This document shows, piece by piece, positions 7,750 through 17,422 of a stretch of 64,000 nt of DNA. The position numbers and the translations under genes were made by a program. This DNA is from JBDZVM01 sp040255675 (GTDB lineage: Bacteria > Actinomycetota > Actinomycetes > Acidothermales > Acidothermaceae). Positions within the stretch are counted from its first letter, which is position 1, and each line of letters begins with the position of its first letter. The notes under the pieces were generated by a model that was given only the letters and a program-made list of their open reading frames with translations, ran no database searches and was not told the origin of the DNA. Where the stretch lies: NCBI GenBank assembly GCA_040255675.1, contig JBDZVM010000004.1, positions 62,001-126,000 of the forward strand, read 5' to 3'.

Positions 7750-8552
7750 GTCGTGTCTTCGACACCTTCGCCCGCTGCCGCGCCGAAAACCGGGCGGCTC
7801 TCGTCGGCTACCTGCCGGCCTGCTTCCCGACCCCCGACCGCGGCATCACCGCGTTGCGCGCGCTCGTCGACGGTGGTGCCGACATCGTCGAGGTCGGCCT
7901 GCCCTACAGCGACCCGGTGCTCGAGGGCCCGACAATCGCGCAATCACATGACATCGCGCTGCGGGCAGGTTCCACCACCGCCCTCGTGCTTCGCACGGTC
8001 GAGGCGGTCGCCGCTACCGGTGTCGCGGTCGTCGTCATGACCTACTGGAACCCGGTCGAGCGATACGGGGTGGAGAAATTCGCCACCGACCTCGCCTCGG
8101 CCGGCGCCAGCGGTTTGATCACGCCAGACCTGCTCCCCGACGAAGCCGAACCCTGGCTTTCGGCCAGCGACAGCCACGGTCTCGATCGCATCTTCTTGGT
8201 CGCCCCGAGCTCGACCGACGAACGCATCGCGCTCACCACCCGGTTTTGCCGAGGCTTCGTGTACGCGGCCTCGGTCATGGGAGTCACCGGCGCTCGGGCT
8301 ACCACGAGCGCGGCCGCGCCAAAACTGGTCGCCCGCACGCGGGCGCACACCGACCTACCGATCGGGGTGGGGCTCGGCGTCAGCAACGGTGCCCAAGCGG
8401 CCGAGGTAGCCGGTTACGCGGACGCCGTCATCGTCGGGTCGGCGTTGGTGCGCCGCGTGCTCGAAGCGCGCGGCATCGGTGACGAAGGCGACGGCGTCCG
8501 GGCGCTCGCGACCGAACTGGCCGCCGGGGTACGCCAGACACCCAAGCAGTAA
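7746..8552 (+). CDS. trpA: Tryptophan synthase alpha chain
   Basis: TrpA splits indole-3-glycerol phosphate to indole and glyceraldehyde 3-phosphate and passes indole to TrpB. The 268-aa barrel carries the catalytic Glu and Asp in DIVEVGLPYSDP, the loop IAQSHDIALRAG, LITPDLLPDE, and the phosphate site GVGLGVSNGAQ followed by AVIVGSALV. The ATG is preceded by GAGG 9 nt upstream and overlaps the stop of the short frame that bridges from trpB. It closes the trpC-B-A run; lgt follows after 80 bp. Confidence 0.97.
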   Translation: MSRVFDTFARCRAENRAALVGYLPACFPTPDRGITALRALVDGGADIVEVGLPYSDPVLEGPTIAQSHDIALRAGSTTALVLRTVEAVAATGVAVVVMTYWNPVERYGVEKFATDLASAGASGLITPDLLPDEAEPWLSASDSHGLDRIFLVAPSSTDERIALTTRFCRGFVYAASVMGVTGARATTSAAAPKLVARTRAHTDLPIGVGLGVSNGAQAAEVAGYADAVIVGSALVRRVLEARGIGDEGDGVRALATELAAGVRQTPKQ

Positions 8553-8632
8553 CCCGACCAGTGAAACGGCGCCAGGCGCTGTAGCGTCGGAGGAGTCGTT
8601 GACGTCGTAGTGGCCGTGACCCCGGAGCAACC

Positions 8633-9610
8633 GTGAGCCTGCACGCCTATCTCCCCAGCCCGAGCCAGGGTGTGTGGCACGTCGGCCCTATCCCCATCCG
8701 GGCATACGCGCTGCTCATCATCGTGGGCGTCATCGTCGCGGTGTGGATGGCCGATCGCCGCTGGCGGGCCCGCGGCGGCACCTCGGCCACCGTCAACCAG
8801 ATCGCCACGTGGGCGGTGCCGTTCGGTCTGGTTGGTGGCCGGCTCTACCACGTGATGACCGACCCCGAGCTGTACTTCGAGCACGGCAACGACTGGGTGC
8901 ACGTGTTCTATGTTTGGAATGGCGGCCTCGGTATTTGGGGCGCGATCGCGCTCGGCGCCCTCGGTGCGTACATCGGGTGCCGCCGCGCGGGCGCGTCGTT
9001 TCCGGCGTTTGCCGACGCCGCCGCGCCCGGGATCGTGCTCGCCCAGGCAATCGGGCGCTGGGGCAACTACTTCAACCAGGAGTTGTTCGGCAAGTCGACG
9101 ACGATGCCGTGGGGACTGCGCATCGACGCCTCGCACGCGGCCAACGCGAACGTCCCAGCGGGCATCTACCAGCCGACGTTCCTCTATGAATCGCTATGGG
9201 ACGTCGGGGTCGCCGCGCTGGTGCTGTGGGCCGATCGCCGGTTCAAGATGGGTCACGGCCGGGCCTTCCTGCTTTACGTCATGGCCTACGTCGCGGGCCG
9301 AAGCTGGATCGAATATTTGCGGGTCGATCACGCCAACCACGTGTTGGGTCTGCGGCTGAACATCTGGACCTGCATCCTGGTGTTTCTCGGCGCGCTGATC
9401 ACTTTCCTCGTCTCACTGCGGCGCAGCCCGGGCCGCGAAAGCGTCGTCGAAAACGTTCGCCTGGCGGCGGTCCGCGCCGCTGACGGCCCGCTCGCGTCCG
9501 ATGCCGACCGCGCCGAGGTGTCGGCGGACGCCGCGACTGGTCGCGAGCCGGAAGCGCAAGGTCCGCCGCAGGTCGCCGTCTCCGAGGGGCCTGACGGGGC
9601 GAACCCGTGA
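8633..9610 (+). CDS. lgt: Prolipoprotein diacylglyceryl transferase
   Basis: Lgt transfers diacylglycerol from phosphatidylglycerol to the lipobox Cys of prolipoproteins in the cytoplasmic membrane. The 325-aa protein has about seven helices and the family signatures GGLGIWGAIALG and GRWGNYFNQELFG (around residues 100-160), followed by FLYESLWD and the C-terminal GRSWIEYLR. A hydrophilic tail of about 70 residues follows the last helix, as often seen in actinobacteria. The GTG start has GGAG 5 nt upstream. Several lipoproteins encoded in this window (23.9, 32.2, 37.5 and 54.4 kb) would be its substrates. It overlaps the next gene by GTGA. Confidence 0.96.
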   Translation: MSLHAYLPSPSQGVWHVGPIPIRAYALLIIVGVIVAVWMADRRWRARGGTSATVNQIATWAVPFGLVGGRLYHVMTDPELYFEHGNDWVHVFYVWNGGLGIWGAIALGALGAYIGCRRAGASFPAFADAAAPGIVLAQAIGRWGNYFNQELFGKSTTMPWGLRIDASHAANANVPAGIYQPTFLYESLWDVGVAALVLWADRRFKMGHGRAFLLYVMAYVAGRSWIEYLRVDHANHVLGLRLNIWTCILVFLGALITFLVSLRRSPGRESVVENVRLAAVRAADGPLASDADRAEVSADAATGREPEAQGPPQVAVSEGPDGANP

Positions 9611-10380
9611 CGACTGAGCGCGAGCGCCCGCCCGCACGCGCGGGCGCGGACCGGCCCGCTGAGTCCGACGTCCCGCTCTCGCAACGAGCGGAGGTGCATC
9701 ACGACCATCGCGACGTCACCGGAGGTTGGCTTCGGCCGGCCGTCTTTGGCGCGATGGACGGCCTGATCTCCAACTTCTCGCTGATTTCGGGCTTTGCCGG
9801 CGCGCACGCCGACCGAAATCTGGTGATCTTGAGTGGCGTCGGGGGTCTGGTTGCCGGCGCCTTCTCGATGGGGGTCGGCGAGTACGTCTCGGTCGCGTCG
9901 CAGCGCGATCTGGCGCATGCCGAGATCGAAATCGAGCGGCGCGAACTGCACCACAACGCCGACGCGGAGGAACGCGAGCTAGCTGAGCTGTACATCTCGC
10001 GGGGCGTCGACCGCGAGCTTGCCCACGAGGTCGCTCGTCAGATCTCCCGCAATCCTGAGCAGGCACTGGAGATCCATACTCGGGAAGAACTCGGTCTCTC
10101 CAGCGACGACTTGCCGTCGCCGTTGCTCGCCGCCTCGTCATCGTTCGTGTCGTTCTCGATCGGCGCGATCTTGCCGGTGCTCCCGTTCATCATGGGCGTC
10201 TCAGTGCTGCTGCCGGCCGCGCTCGTGGCCGGCGTAGCGCTCTTCGCGGCGGGCGCGGCCGTCGGCCGGATCACGGCCAAGCCGTGGTGGTTCTCCGGGC
10301 TGCGCCAACTGTTGCTGGGCGCGGCGGCGGCAGCGGTTACGTACGGGGTCGGCGCGGCCATCGGCACCCACATCTCATGA
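9607..10380 (+). CDS. VIT1/CCC1-family membrane transporter
   Basis: The 257-aa protein matches the VIT1/CCC1 family of Fe2+/Mn2+ transporters. It has an N-terminal hydrophilic part, then GAMDGLISNFSLISGFAGA and GLVAGAFSMGVGEYVSVASQ (two helices with the metal-path Met/Glu region). A cytoplasmic Glu-rich segment (IEIERRELHHNADAEERELA, about residues 100-160) follows, and three further helices end the protein. In eukaryotic members the cytoplasmic segment binds metal; here that role is inferred from the acidic residues. It starts inside the lgt stop (GTGA) and is presumably cotranscribed with lgt. Substrate is not proven. Confidence 0.88.
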   Translation: MTTERERPPARAGADRPAESDVPLSQRAEVHHDHRDVTGGWLRPAVFGAMDGLISNFSLISGFAGAHADRNLVILSGVGGLVAGAFSMGVGEYVSVASQRDLAHAEIEIERRELHHNADAEERELAELYISRGVDRELAHEVARQISRNPEQALEIHTREELGLSSDDLPSPLLAASSSFVSFSIGAILPVLPFIMGVSVLLPAALVAGVALFAAGAAVGRITAKPWWFSGLRQLLLGAAAAAVTYGVGAAIGTHIS

Positions 10381-10621
10381 CAGTCTCGTGACAGCAGGTC
10401 CCGCCCGCTAGCGGTGGCGCCGAGATGCGCTAATCTTTCGGCGGAGCTTTCGCCCGGATCGGCTCGCATATCTACTTTCGGTCGCGGCGCGAGCGTGTCA
10501 GTATGAAGCAGGGCCAGCGTCGTCCCTGTACAAGCAGTGCAGGTGGCGGCGTTTTTTGATGCCCGTTTTGTTCCGCCGTCCGCACCACAACGCAGCCATT
10601 GCAGACGACGGGAGAGCCATG

Positions 10622-13600
10622 ATGTTGGCCGTTCATCCGCCGCATGGGCTTTACGACCCTGCCAACGAACACGACGCCTGCGGTGTCGCGTTCGTCGCCG
10701 ACCTGCGCGCCGTGTCGCGAGGCCCGCGCCACGACGTCGTCGCCAAGGCGTTGACCGCCCTTCGCAATCTCGAGCATCGTGGGGCGACGGGCCGTGAGGC
10801 CGAGACCGGCGACGGCGCCGGCCTGCTCACTCAGATTCCCGACGCTTTCTTCCGCGCCGTCGTCGACTTCGAGTTGCCGGCCGCCGGAACGTACGCCGCC
10901 GGAATCGCCTACTTGCCGGCCGACAACTTCACCGCCGCAACTGCCGTCGCCGCCATCGAGCGCATCGTCGCGGAGGAGAACCTGCGGCTTCTTGGCTGGC
11001 GCGAGTTGCCCACGGTGCCCGAACTCGCCGGCCCGAGCGCGCGAGCCGTCATGCCGCGGTTTCGCCAGCTGTTCGTCGCGCCGGTCGACGAGTCGCTTCG
11101 CGATATCGCGCTTGAGCGGTTGACGTTTCGCGCCCGCAAGCGCATCGAGCGGGAAGTCGACGTGTACCTCGCGTCGTTGTCGCCGCGCACGATCGTCTAC
11201 AAAGGCATGCTCACGGCGCCACAGCTCGAGCCGTTCTTTCCCGACATCTCCGACCAGCGCTTCGCGTCGTCGATCGCCCTCGTGCACTCACGGTTCTCGA
11301 CGAACACGTTTCCAAGCTGGCCGCTCGCGCACCCGTACCGTTTCATCGCGCACAACGGCGAAATCAACACCATCAAGGGCAATCGCAACTGGATGCGCGC
11401 GCGTGAAGCACTGCTCGCGAGCGAGCTGATTCCCGGCGACCTCGAGCAGCTTTTTCCTGTCATCACCCCCGGCGGCAGTGACTCGATGAGTTTCGACGAA
11501 GTCCTCGAGTTGCTGCACCTCGGCGGGCGGTCGCTACCTCACGCCGTCCTCATGATGATTCCCGAGGCGTGGGAAAAGCACGGCGAGATGGATCCCGCCG
11601 TCCGCGCGTTTTACGAGTTCCACGCGAGCGTCATGGAGCCATGGGACGGCCCCGCGTGTGTCACTTTCACCGATGGCACGCTGATCGGCGCCGTGCTCGA
11701 TCGAAATGGCTTGCGACCCTCGCGGTACTGGGTCACCGACGAAGGCCTTGTCGTGCTCGCGAGCGAGGTCGGCGTTCTCGATTTCGAGTCTGGATCTGTC
11801 GTGCGCAAGGGCCGTCTGCAGCCCGGTCGCATGTTCCTGGTCGACACCGCGGCGGGCCGCATCGTCGACGACGCCGAAATCAAGGCCCGGCTGGCCTCGG
11901 AGCGCCCGTACGACAACTGGCTGCACGCGGGCCTGCTCAAGCTGCCCGACCTGCCTGAACGCGAGCATGTCGTCTACACGCACGAATCAGTGTTACGACG
12001 CCAGCAAACCTTTGGCTACACGCAAGAAGAGCTACGCATGCTGCTGGTGCCGATGGCGACAAACGGCGCCGAGGTGATCGGCTCGATGGGCAACGATAGC
12101 CCGCTCGCCGCTTACTCGAGTCGGCCGCGGTTGTTGTTCGACTACTTCACGCAGCTTTTCGCGCAGGTGACGAACCCGCCGCTCGACGCTATTCGTGAAG
12201 AACTCGTGACGTCGCTGGCGGGCACGATCGGCCCAGAGCAGAACCTCTTGGAGCCTGGCCCGGCCTCGTGCCGGCAAATCGTCATTCCGTTTCCCGTCAT
12301 CGACAACGACGAACTCGCGAAAATCCTGCACATCAACGATGACGGCGACTTGCCCGGCCTCTCGCCGTACGTCGTGCGCGGGCTCTACAACGTCGACGGT
12401 GGGGGAGCGGCGCTCGAAGCCAGGCTTGCCGAAATCTGCGCGGAAGTCTCAGACGCCATCAGCAACGGCGCGCGGGTCATTGTTTTGTCAGACCGCGATT
12501 CCGATCGTGAGCGCGCGCCGATTCCTTCGTTGTTGCTGACCTCGGCGGTTCACCATCATTTGATTCGCGAGAAGACCCGTACCAAAGTGGGCCTCGTCGT
12601 CGAGTCGGGCGACGTCCGCGAAGTGCATCACGTGGCGCTGCTCGTTGGCTACGGCGCGGCTGCGGTGAACCCGTACCTCGCGATGGAAACCGTCGAAGAC
12701 CTGGTGCGTACGGGCGAAATCAGCGGCATCGACGCCGATACGGCCGTGCACAACGTGGTCAAGGCGCTCGGCAAAGGCGTGCTCAAGGTGATGTCGAAGA
12801 TGGGCATTTCGACGGTCGCTTCCTACACTGGCGCGCAAGTGTTCGAGGCGCTCGGCCTGTCACCGGACGTCGTCGACAAGTACTTCACCGGGACGACGTC
12901 GCGCCTTGGCGGTGTGGGTCTCGACGTGCTTGCCGCGGAAGTCACATCGCGGCACAGCGTCGCGTACCCGATTGCCGACGTCCACCCCACCCACCGCAAG
13001 CTGAACATTGGCGCTGATTACCACTGGCGGCGCGAGTACGAGGGCGAACCGCACCTGTTCAATCCCGAGACCGTCTTTCGGTTGCAGCACTCAACGCGAA
13101 CAGGCCAGTTCGAGGTATTTCGCGAGTACAGCAAGGCCGTGAACGAGCAGGCGAAAAACCTGATGACTCTGCGCGGCTTGTTCAAGCTGCGCACCGGCGT
13201 GCGGCCGCCCGTTCCTATCGAAGAAGTCGAGCCCGTCAGCGAGATTGTGAAGCGATTCTCGACCGGCGCGATGTCGTACGGCTCCATCAGCCAGGAGGCG
13301 CACGAAAATCTCGCGTACGCGATGAATCGGCTCGGCGCGAAGTCGAACACCGGCGAGGGCGGCGAAGACGCCGAGCGCCTTTACGACGAGCGGCGTTCGG
13401 CTATCAAGCAGGTGGCCAGCGGGCGTTTCGGCGTCACGAGCGAATATCTCACCGCTGCCGACGACCTGCAGATCAAGATGGCACAGGGCGCCAAGCCTGG
13501 CGAGGGCGGCCAGCTGCCCGGCCACAAGGTTTATCCGTGGATCGCCAAGACCCGGCATTCCACGCCAGGTGTGGGCCTCATTTCGCCGCCGCCGCATCAC

Positions 13601-15145
13601 GACATTTACTCGATCGAAGACCTCAAGCAGCTCATTCACGACCTGAAGAACGCCAACCCTCGCGCGCGGGTGCACGTCAAGCTCGTCGCGGAAGTCGGCG
13701 TCGGCACGGTCGCGGCCGGTGTCGCCAAGGCGCACGCCGACGTCGTCCTCATTTCCGGGCACGACGGCGGCACCGGTGCGGCTCCGCTGACCTCCATCAA
13801 GCATGCCGGTTCACCGTGGGAGCTCGGCCTCGCTGAAACTCAGCAAACGCTCGTAGCGAACGGGTTGCGCGAGCGCATCGTCGTCCAGACCGACGGTCAG
13901 CTCAAGACCGGGCGTGACGTCGTGATCGCGGCGCTTCTCGGTGCCGAAGAGTTCGGTTTCGCCACGGCGCCTTTGGTCGTGTCTGGCTGCATCATGATGC
14001 GGGTCTGCCACCTGAACACCTGCCCGGTCGGCGTCGCGACCCAAGACCCGGTGCTTCGCAAGCGCTTCAACGGCAAGCCCGAATTCGTGGTCAACTTCTT
14101 CGAATTCATCGCGCAAGAGGTGCGCGAGTACCTTGCGGCGCTGGGCTTCCGCTCGATCGCCGACGCCGTCGGCCAGGTCGAACTCCTCGACACCTTAGAC
14201 GCGATCGCGCATTGGAAGGCAAGCGGCCTCGACCTGTCGGCTGTCCTGTGCCCGCCGGAAAATCGCGAGGAGCCTCGCCGCCAAATCGTGAGTCAAGACC
14301 ACGGGTTGGAGAAGGCTCTCGACAACACGCTCATCGCGCTCGCCGAAGGCGCACTCGACGACGGCATTCCGGTCAAGCTAGAAATGCCGATACGCAACGT
14401 CAACCGCACGGTCGGCACGATGCTCGGCCACGAGGTGACGAAGCGCTACCGTGGCGCGGGGTTGCCCGACGACACGATCGACATCACGTTCACCGGCTCC
14501 GCGGGGCAGTCGTTCGGCGCGTTCGTTCCGCGCGGCATCACATTGCGTCTCGTCGGTGACGCGAACGACTACGCCGGCAAGGGCCTTTCCGGCGGCCGCA
14601 TCGTCATGCGCCCGTTCGACGACGCGCCGTTCGCGGCGCATGAAAACATCATTGCTGGCAACGTCTTGCTCTACGGTGCCACCGCCGGCGAGATGTTCGT
14701 CCGCGGTGTCGTCGGCGAGCGGTTCTGCGTGCGTAACTCCGGCGCCACCGCGGTTGTCGAGGGCGTGGGCGACCACGGGTGCGAATACATGACCGGCGGC
14801 GTAGTCGTCGTGTTGGGCGCGACCGGCCGCAACTTCGCGGCAGGCATGTCCGGCGGCGTCGCGTATGTCGTCGACCTCGAGCCGCACCGGCTCAACACCG
14901 GGATGGTCGACGCCGAAGCACTGGACGACGACGACCGCGAGTTGCTCGAGAGCCTGGTTCGAAAGCATGCCGCCGAGACAGGCTCGCAGCTGGCGGCTCT
15001 CATGCTCTCCGATTGGCCCTCGGCCGTCGCGAGGTTCTCCAAAGTTATGCCGCGCGATTACAAGCGCATCCTGGCAGTTCGCGCGGAAGCGGAGCAGTCC
15101 GGACGCGACGTCAACGAGCAGATCATGGCGGTGATCAATGACTGA
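10622..15145 (+). CDS. gltB: Glutamate synthase (NADPH) large subunit
   Basis: GltB makes glutamate from 2-oxoglutarate and glutamine-derived ammonia, with electrons from GltD. The protein is about 1507 aa. The N-terminal class II amidotransferase nucleophile is Cys20 (NEHDACGVAF), so the first 19 residues would be removed. The central and FMN domains follow (GAMSYGSISQEAHE, GAKPGEGGQLPGHK, GHDGGTGAAPL), then the 3Fe-4S ligands in CIMMRVCHLNTCPVG and the C-terminal GXGXG helix domain. ATG 10622 is preferred to the adjacent ATG 10619, because GGAG (10611-10614) then sits 7 nt upstream. The stop overlaps gltD by 8 bp. Confidence 0.97.
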   Translation: MLAVHPPHGLYDPANEHDACGVAFVADLRAVSRGPRHDVVAKALTALRNLEHRGATGREAETGDGAGLLTQIPDAFFRAVVDFELPAAGTYAAGIAYLPADNFTAATAVAAIERIVAEENLRLLGWRELPTVPELAGPSARAVMPRFRQLFVAPVDESLRDIALERLTFRARKRIEREVDVYLASLSPRTIVYKGMLTAPQLEPFFPDISDQRFASSIALVHSRFSTNTFPSWPLAHPYRFIAHNGEINTIKGNRNWMRAREALLASELIPGDLEQLFPVITPGGSDSMSFDEVLELLHLGGRSLPHAVLMMIPEAWEKHGEMDPAVRAFYEFHASVMEPWDGPACVTFTDGTLIGAVLDRNGLRPSRYWVTDEGLVVLASEVGVLDFESGSVVRKGRLQPGRMFLVDTAAGRIVDDAEIKARLASERPYDNWLHAGLLKLPDLPEREHVVYTHESVLRRQQTFGYTQEELRMLLVPMATNGAEVIGSMGNDSPLAAYSSRPRLLFDYFTQLFAQVTNPPLDAIREELVTSLAGTIGPEQNLLEPGPASCRQIVIPFPVIDNDELAKILHINDDGDLPGLSPYVVRGLYNVDGGGAALEARLAEICAEVSDAISNGARVIVLSDRDSDRERAPIPSLLLTSAVHHHLIREKTRTKVGLVVESGDVREVHHVALLVGYGAAAVNPYLAMETVEDLVRTGEISGIDADTAVHNVVKALGKGVLKVMSKMGISTVASYTGAQVFEALGLSPDVVDKYFTGTTSRLGGVGLDVLAAEVTSRHSVAYPIADVHPTHRKLNIGADYHWRREYEGEPHLFNPETVFRLQHSTRTGQFEVFREYSKAVNEQAKNLMTLRGLFKLRTGVRPPVPIEEVEPVSEIVKRFSTGAMSYGSISQEAHENLAYAMNRLGAKSNTGEGGEDAERLYDERRSAIKQVASGRFGVTSEYLTAADDLQIKMAQGAKPGEGGQLPGHKVYPWIAKTRHSTPGVGLISPPPHHDIYSIEDLKQLIHDLKNANPRARVHVKLVAEVGVGTVAAGVAKAHADVVLISGHDGGTGAAPLTSIKHAGSPWELGLAETQQTLVANGLRERIVVQTDGQLKTGRDVVIAALLGAEEFGFATAPLVVSGCIMMRVCHLNTCPVGVATQDPVLRKRFNGKPEFVVNFFEFIAQEVREYLAALGFRSIADAVGQVELLDTLDAIAHWKASGLDLSAVLCPPENREEPRRQIVSQDHGLEKALDNTLIALAEGALDDGIPVKLEMPIRNVNRTVGTMLGHEVTKRYRGAGLPDDTIDITFTGSAGQSFGAFVPRGITLRLVGDANDYAGKGLSGGRIVMRPFDDAPFAAHENIIAGNVLLYGATAGEMFVRGVVGERFCVRNSGATAVVEGVGDHGCEYMTGGVVVVLGATGRNFAAGMSGGVAYVVDLEPHRLNTGMVDAEALDDDDRELLESLVRKHAAETGSQLAALMLSDWPSAVARFSKVMPRDYKRILAVRAEAEQSGRDVNEQIMAVIND

Positions 15146-16601
15146 CCCCAAGGGTTTCTTGAAGTGGCAGCGGGAGCTGCCAGTCGACCGCCCGGTCGAC
15201 GTCCGCATCACCGACTGGAAAGACGTGCACCGCCCGATCTCGCACGACGACCTCGAGACGCAAGCCGGCCGCTGCATGGACTGCGGAATCCCGTTCTGCC
15301 ACAACGGGTGTCCGCTCGGAAATCTCATTCCGGAGTGGAACGACCTGGTGGGTCGCTCCGACTGGAAAGAGGCCAGCGAACGGCTGCACGCCACGAACAA
15401 CTTTCCAGACTTCACCGGTCGACTCTGCCCGGCGCCGTGCGAAGCGGCCTGCGTGCTCAACATCAACCCCGAACAGACCAGCGGGGCGGTCACCATCAAG
15501 CGCATCGAGGAAGAAATCGCCGAGCGCGCCTTTCAAGAGAGCTGGCTGACGCCGCGGGTGCCCACTCGGTTGAGCGGCAAGACGGTCGCCGTGGTGGGTT
15601 CCGGTCCGTCGGGCCTGGCGGCAGCGCAACAACTCACCCGCGCTGGCCACACCGTTGCCGTTTATGAACGCGCCGACCGAATCGGCGGCCTGCTGCGGTA
15701 CGGAATCCCCGAGTTCAAGATGGAAAAGTGGGTGCTCGACCGCAGGCTCGAGCAAATGAAGGCGGAGGGAACAAAGTTCCGCCCGGGTGTGAACGTCGGT
15801 GTCGATATCACGGCGCGCGAACTCAAGTCGCGCTACGACGCTGTTTTGCTTGCGGTAGGGGCCACCGTAGGGCGCGACTTGCCGGTGCCCGGCCGCGAAC
15901 TGCGCGGCGTGCACCAGGCCATGGAGTACCTCCCCATCGCGAATCGAGTGCGGCAAGGCGATCTAGAGGCGCCGACAATCACCGCGAAGGGCAAGAACGT
16001 CGTGATTATCGGCGGTGGCGACACCGGCTCCGACTGCCTCGGCACGGCGCACCGCCAGGGCGCGGCGTCCGTCGTCCAACTCGAAATTCTTCCGCGACCG
16101 CCGCACGATCCTGACGCGAGCACACCGTGGCCGACCTGGCCGCTGATGTGGCGAGTGTCGTCGTCGCAAGAGGAGGGTGGCGACCGAAAGTTCGCCGTCA
16201 GCACGACGGAATTCTTGGCGGACGACGACGGCAACCTGCGCGGCCTGCGACTCGTAGAGGTGCGCCGCACGGCGAAGGGGTTCGAGCCGGTTCCTGGCAC
16301 CGAGTTCGAGTTGAAAGCCGAACTCGTCTTGCTGGCACTGGGTTTCACCGGTCCCGAGAAGTTGCTCGCCGAACAGTTCGGGCTCGCGCTCGACCCGCGC
16401 GGAAACTTCGCGCGTGATGGCTCGTTCGCGACCAACGTGCCGGGCGTCTTCGTGGCGGGCGACGCGGGTCGCGGCCAGTCGTTGATCGTGTGGGCGATCG
16501 CCGAAGGACGATCGGCGGCGGCGGCCGTCGACCGGTTCTTGACCGGGCTGGATCGGCTGCCGGTACCGATCGCGCCGACGTCTCGGCCGCTCGTCGTCTG
16601 A
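15138..16601 (+). CDS. gltD: Glutamate synthase (NADPH) small subunit
   Basis: GltD takes electrons from NADPH through FAD and passes them by iron-sulfur clusters to GltB. The 487-aa protein has the N-terminal Cys clusters CMDCGIPFCHNGCPLG and LCPAPCEAAC, the FAD-binding VAVVGSGPSGLAAAQ (near residue 150), the NADPH-binding VVIIGGGDTGSDC (near 290) and the C-terminal FVAGDAGRGQSLIVWAI. The start overlaps the gltB stop by 8 bp, so the two subunits are coupled for equal synthesis. All family features are intact. Confidence 0.97.
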   Translation: MTDPKGFLKWQRELPVDRPVDVRITDWKDVHRPISHDDLETQAGRCMDCGIPFCHNGCPLGNLIPEWNDLVGRSDWKEASERLHATNNFPDFTGRLCPAPCEAACVLNINPEQTSGAVTIKRIEEEIAERAFQESWLTPRVPTRLSGKTVAVVGSGPSGLAAAQQLTRAGHTVAVYERADRIGGLLRYGIPEFKMEKWVLDRRLEQMKAEGTKFRPGVNVGVDITARELKSRYDAVLLAVGATVGRDLPVPGRELRGVHQAMEYLPIANRVRQGDLEAPTITAKGKNVVIIGGGDTGSDCLGTAHRQGAASVVQLEILPRPPHDPDASTPWPTWPLMWRVSSSQEEGGDRKFAVSTTEFLADDDGNLRGLRLVEVRRTAKGFEPVPGTEFELKAELVLLALGFTGPEKLLAEQFGLALDPRGNFARDGSFATNVPGVFVAGDAGRGQSLIVWAIAEGRSAAAAVDRFLTGLDRLPVPIAPTSRPLVV

Positions 16602-16670
16602 CCGCTCGGACCGCGGTTTCCATGTGTCGGGGCCGTTTCTCCTGGGGCTGTCCGGGAAGCAGCCCGGGAT

Positions 16671-17315
16671 ATGAGTACGGGAGTCGATATCGACATTCCG
16701 GTCCCTGGAGCCACGCTTGCCGGCGACCTTGTCGTGCCGCCGGACGCCGGGGGCGTCGTCTTGTTCGCGCACGGTTCGGGCAGCAGCCGGTTCAGCCCGC
16801 GTAACCAAATCGTCGCCGCTGGGTTGCAGTCCGCCGGATTCGCGACGCTGTTGATGGATCTCTTGACCGAGCCGGAAGGGGACGCCGACGCGCGCACCGG
16901 CGCGTATCGCTTCAACATCCCTTTGCTGTCGGCGCGGCTTTGCGAGGCGGTCGATTGGCTGGCGGCCAACCCGACGACGACAACCTTGCCGGTCGGCACG
17001 TTCGGCGCGAGCACGGGTGCGGCCGCGGCTTTGATCGCGGCGGCGCGTCGCCCGGCGCGGGTGCGTGCGGTGGTCTCTCGCGGCGGCCGGCCCGATCTCG
17101 CCGGCGCGCAGCTGTCCGCCGTTCAAGCACCTGTGCTTCTCATCGTGGGCGCCGCAGACGCGCAGGTGCTCGAGTTGAACAGTATGGCCGCCCGCGAACT
17201 CGCCGACCACGAACTCGCGATCGTGCCGGGCGCGACTCACCTGTTCGAAGAACCAGGTGCTTTGGATCGGGTCGTCGACCTCGCAACCGGTTGGTTTCGC
17301 ACCTGGCTTCGCTGA
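16671..17315 (+). CDS. Alpha/beta hydrolase, dienelactone hydrolase-like
   Basis: This 214-aa protein is a compact single-domain alpha/beta hydrolase. The nucleophile elbow is GASTGAA with Ser114, the likely acid is the Asp in VGAADAQVL, and the His is in GATHLFEEPG. The oxyanion strand is VVLFAHGSGSSRFSPRN. Members of this group are often annotated as dienelactone-hydrolase-like and are frequently found beside or fused to phosphoribosyltransferases. No such neighbour is present, and no substrate can be named. It stands alone between gltD and pyk. Confidence 0.85.
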   Translation: MSTGVDIDIPVPGATLAGDLVVPPDAGGVVLFAHGSGSSRFSPRNQIVAAGLQSAGFATLLMDLLTEPEGDADARTGAYRFNIPLLSARLCEAVDWLAANPTTTTLPVGTFGASTGAAAALIAAARRPARVRAVVSRGGRPDLAGAQLSAVQAPVLLIVGAADAQVLELNSMAARELADHELAIVPGATHLFEEPGALDRVVDLATGWFRTWLR

Positions 17316-17409
17316 CAAAACCTCGTCAGCCAGTCGGCGGCTTGCGGCGCTTTGGCCGACCACACGGTTCTTTCCAAGACCACGTCGCAGAGCAATCAGC
17401 CGTCGCCTC

Positions 17410-17415
17410 TAAGCT
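17410..17415 (+). promoter_or_regulatory. -10 box of pyk, leaderless arrangement
   Basis: TAAGCT (TANNNT) lies exactly 7 nt before the pyk ATG, and no Shine-Dalgarno is present. The transcription start would fall on or next to the start codon. No good -35 is visible. Confidence 0.6.
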
Positions 17416-17422
17416 GAACGCC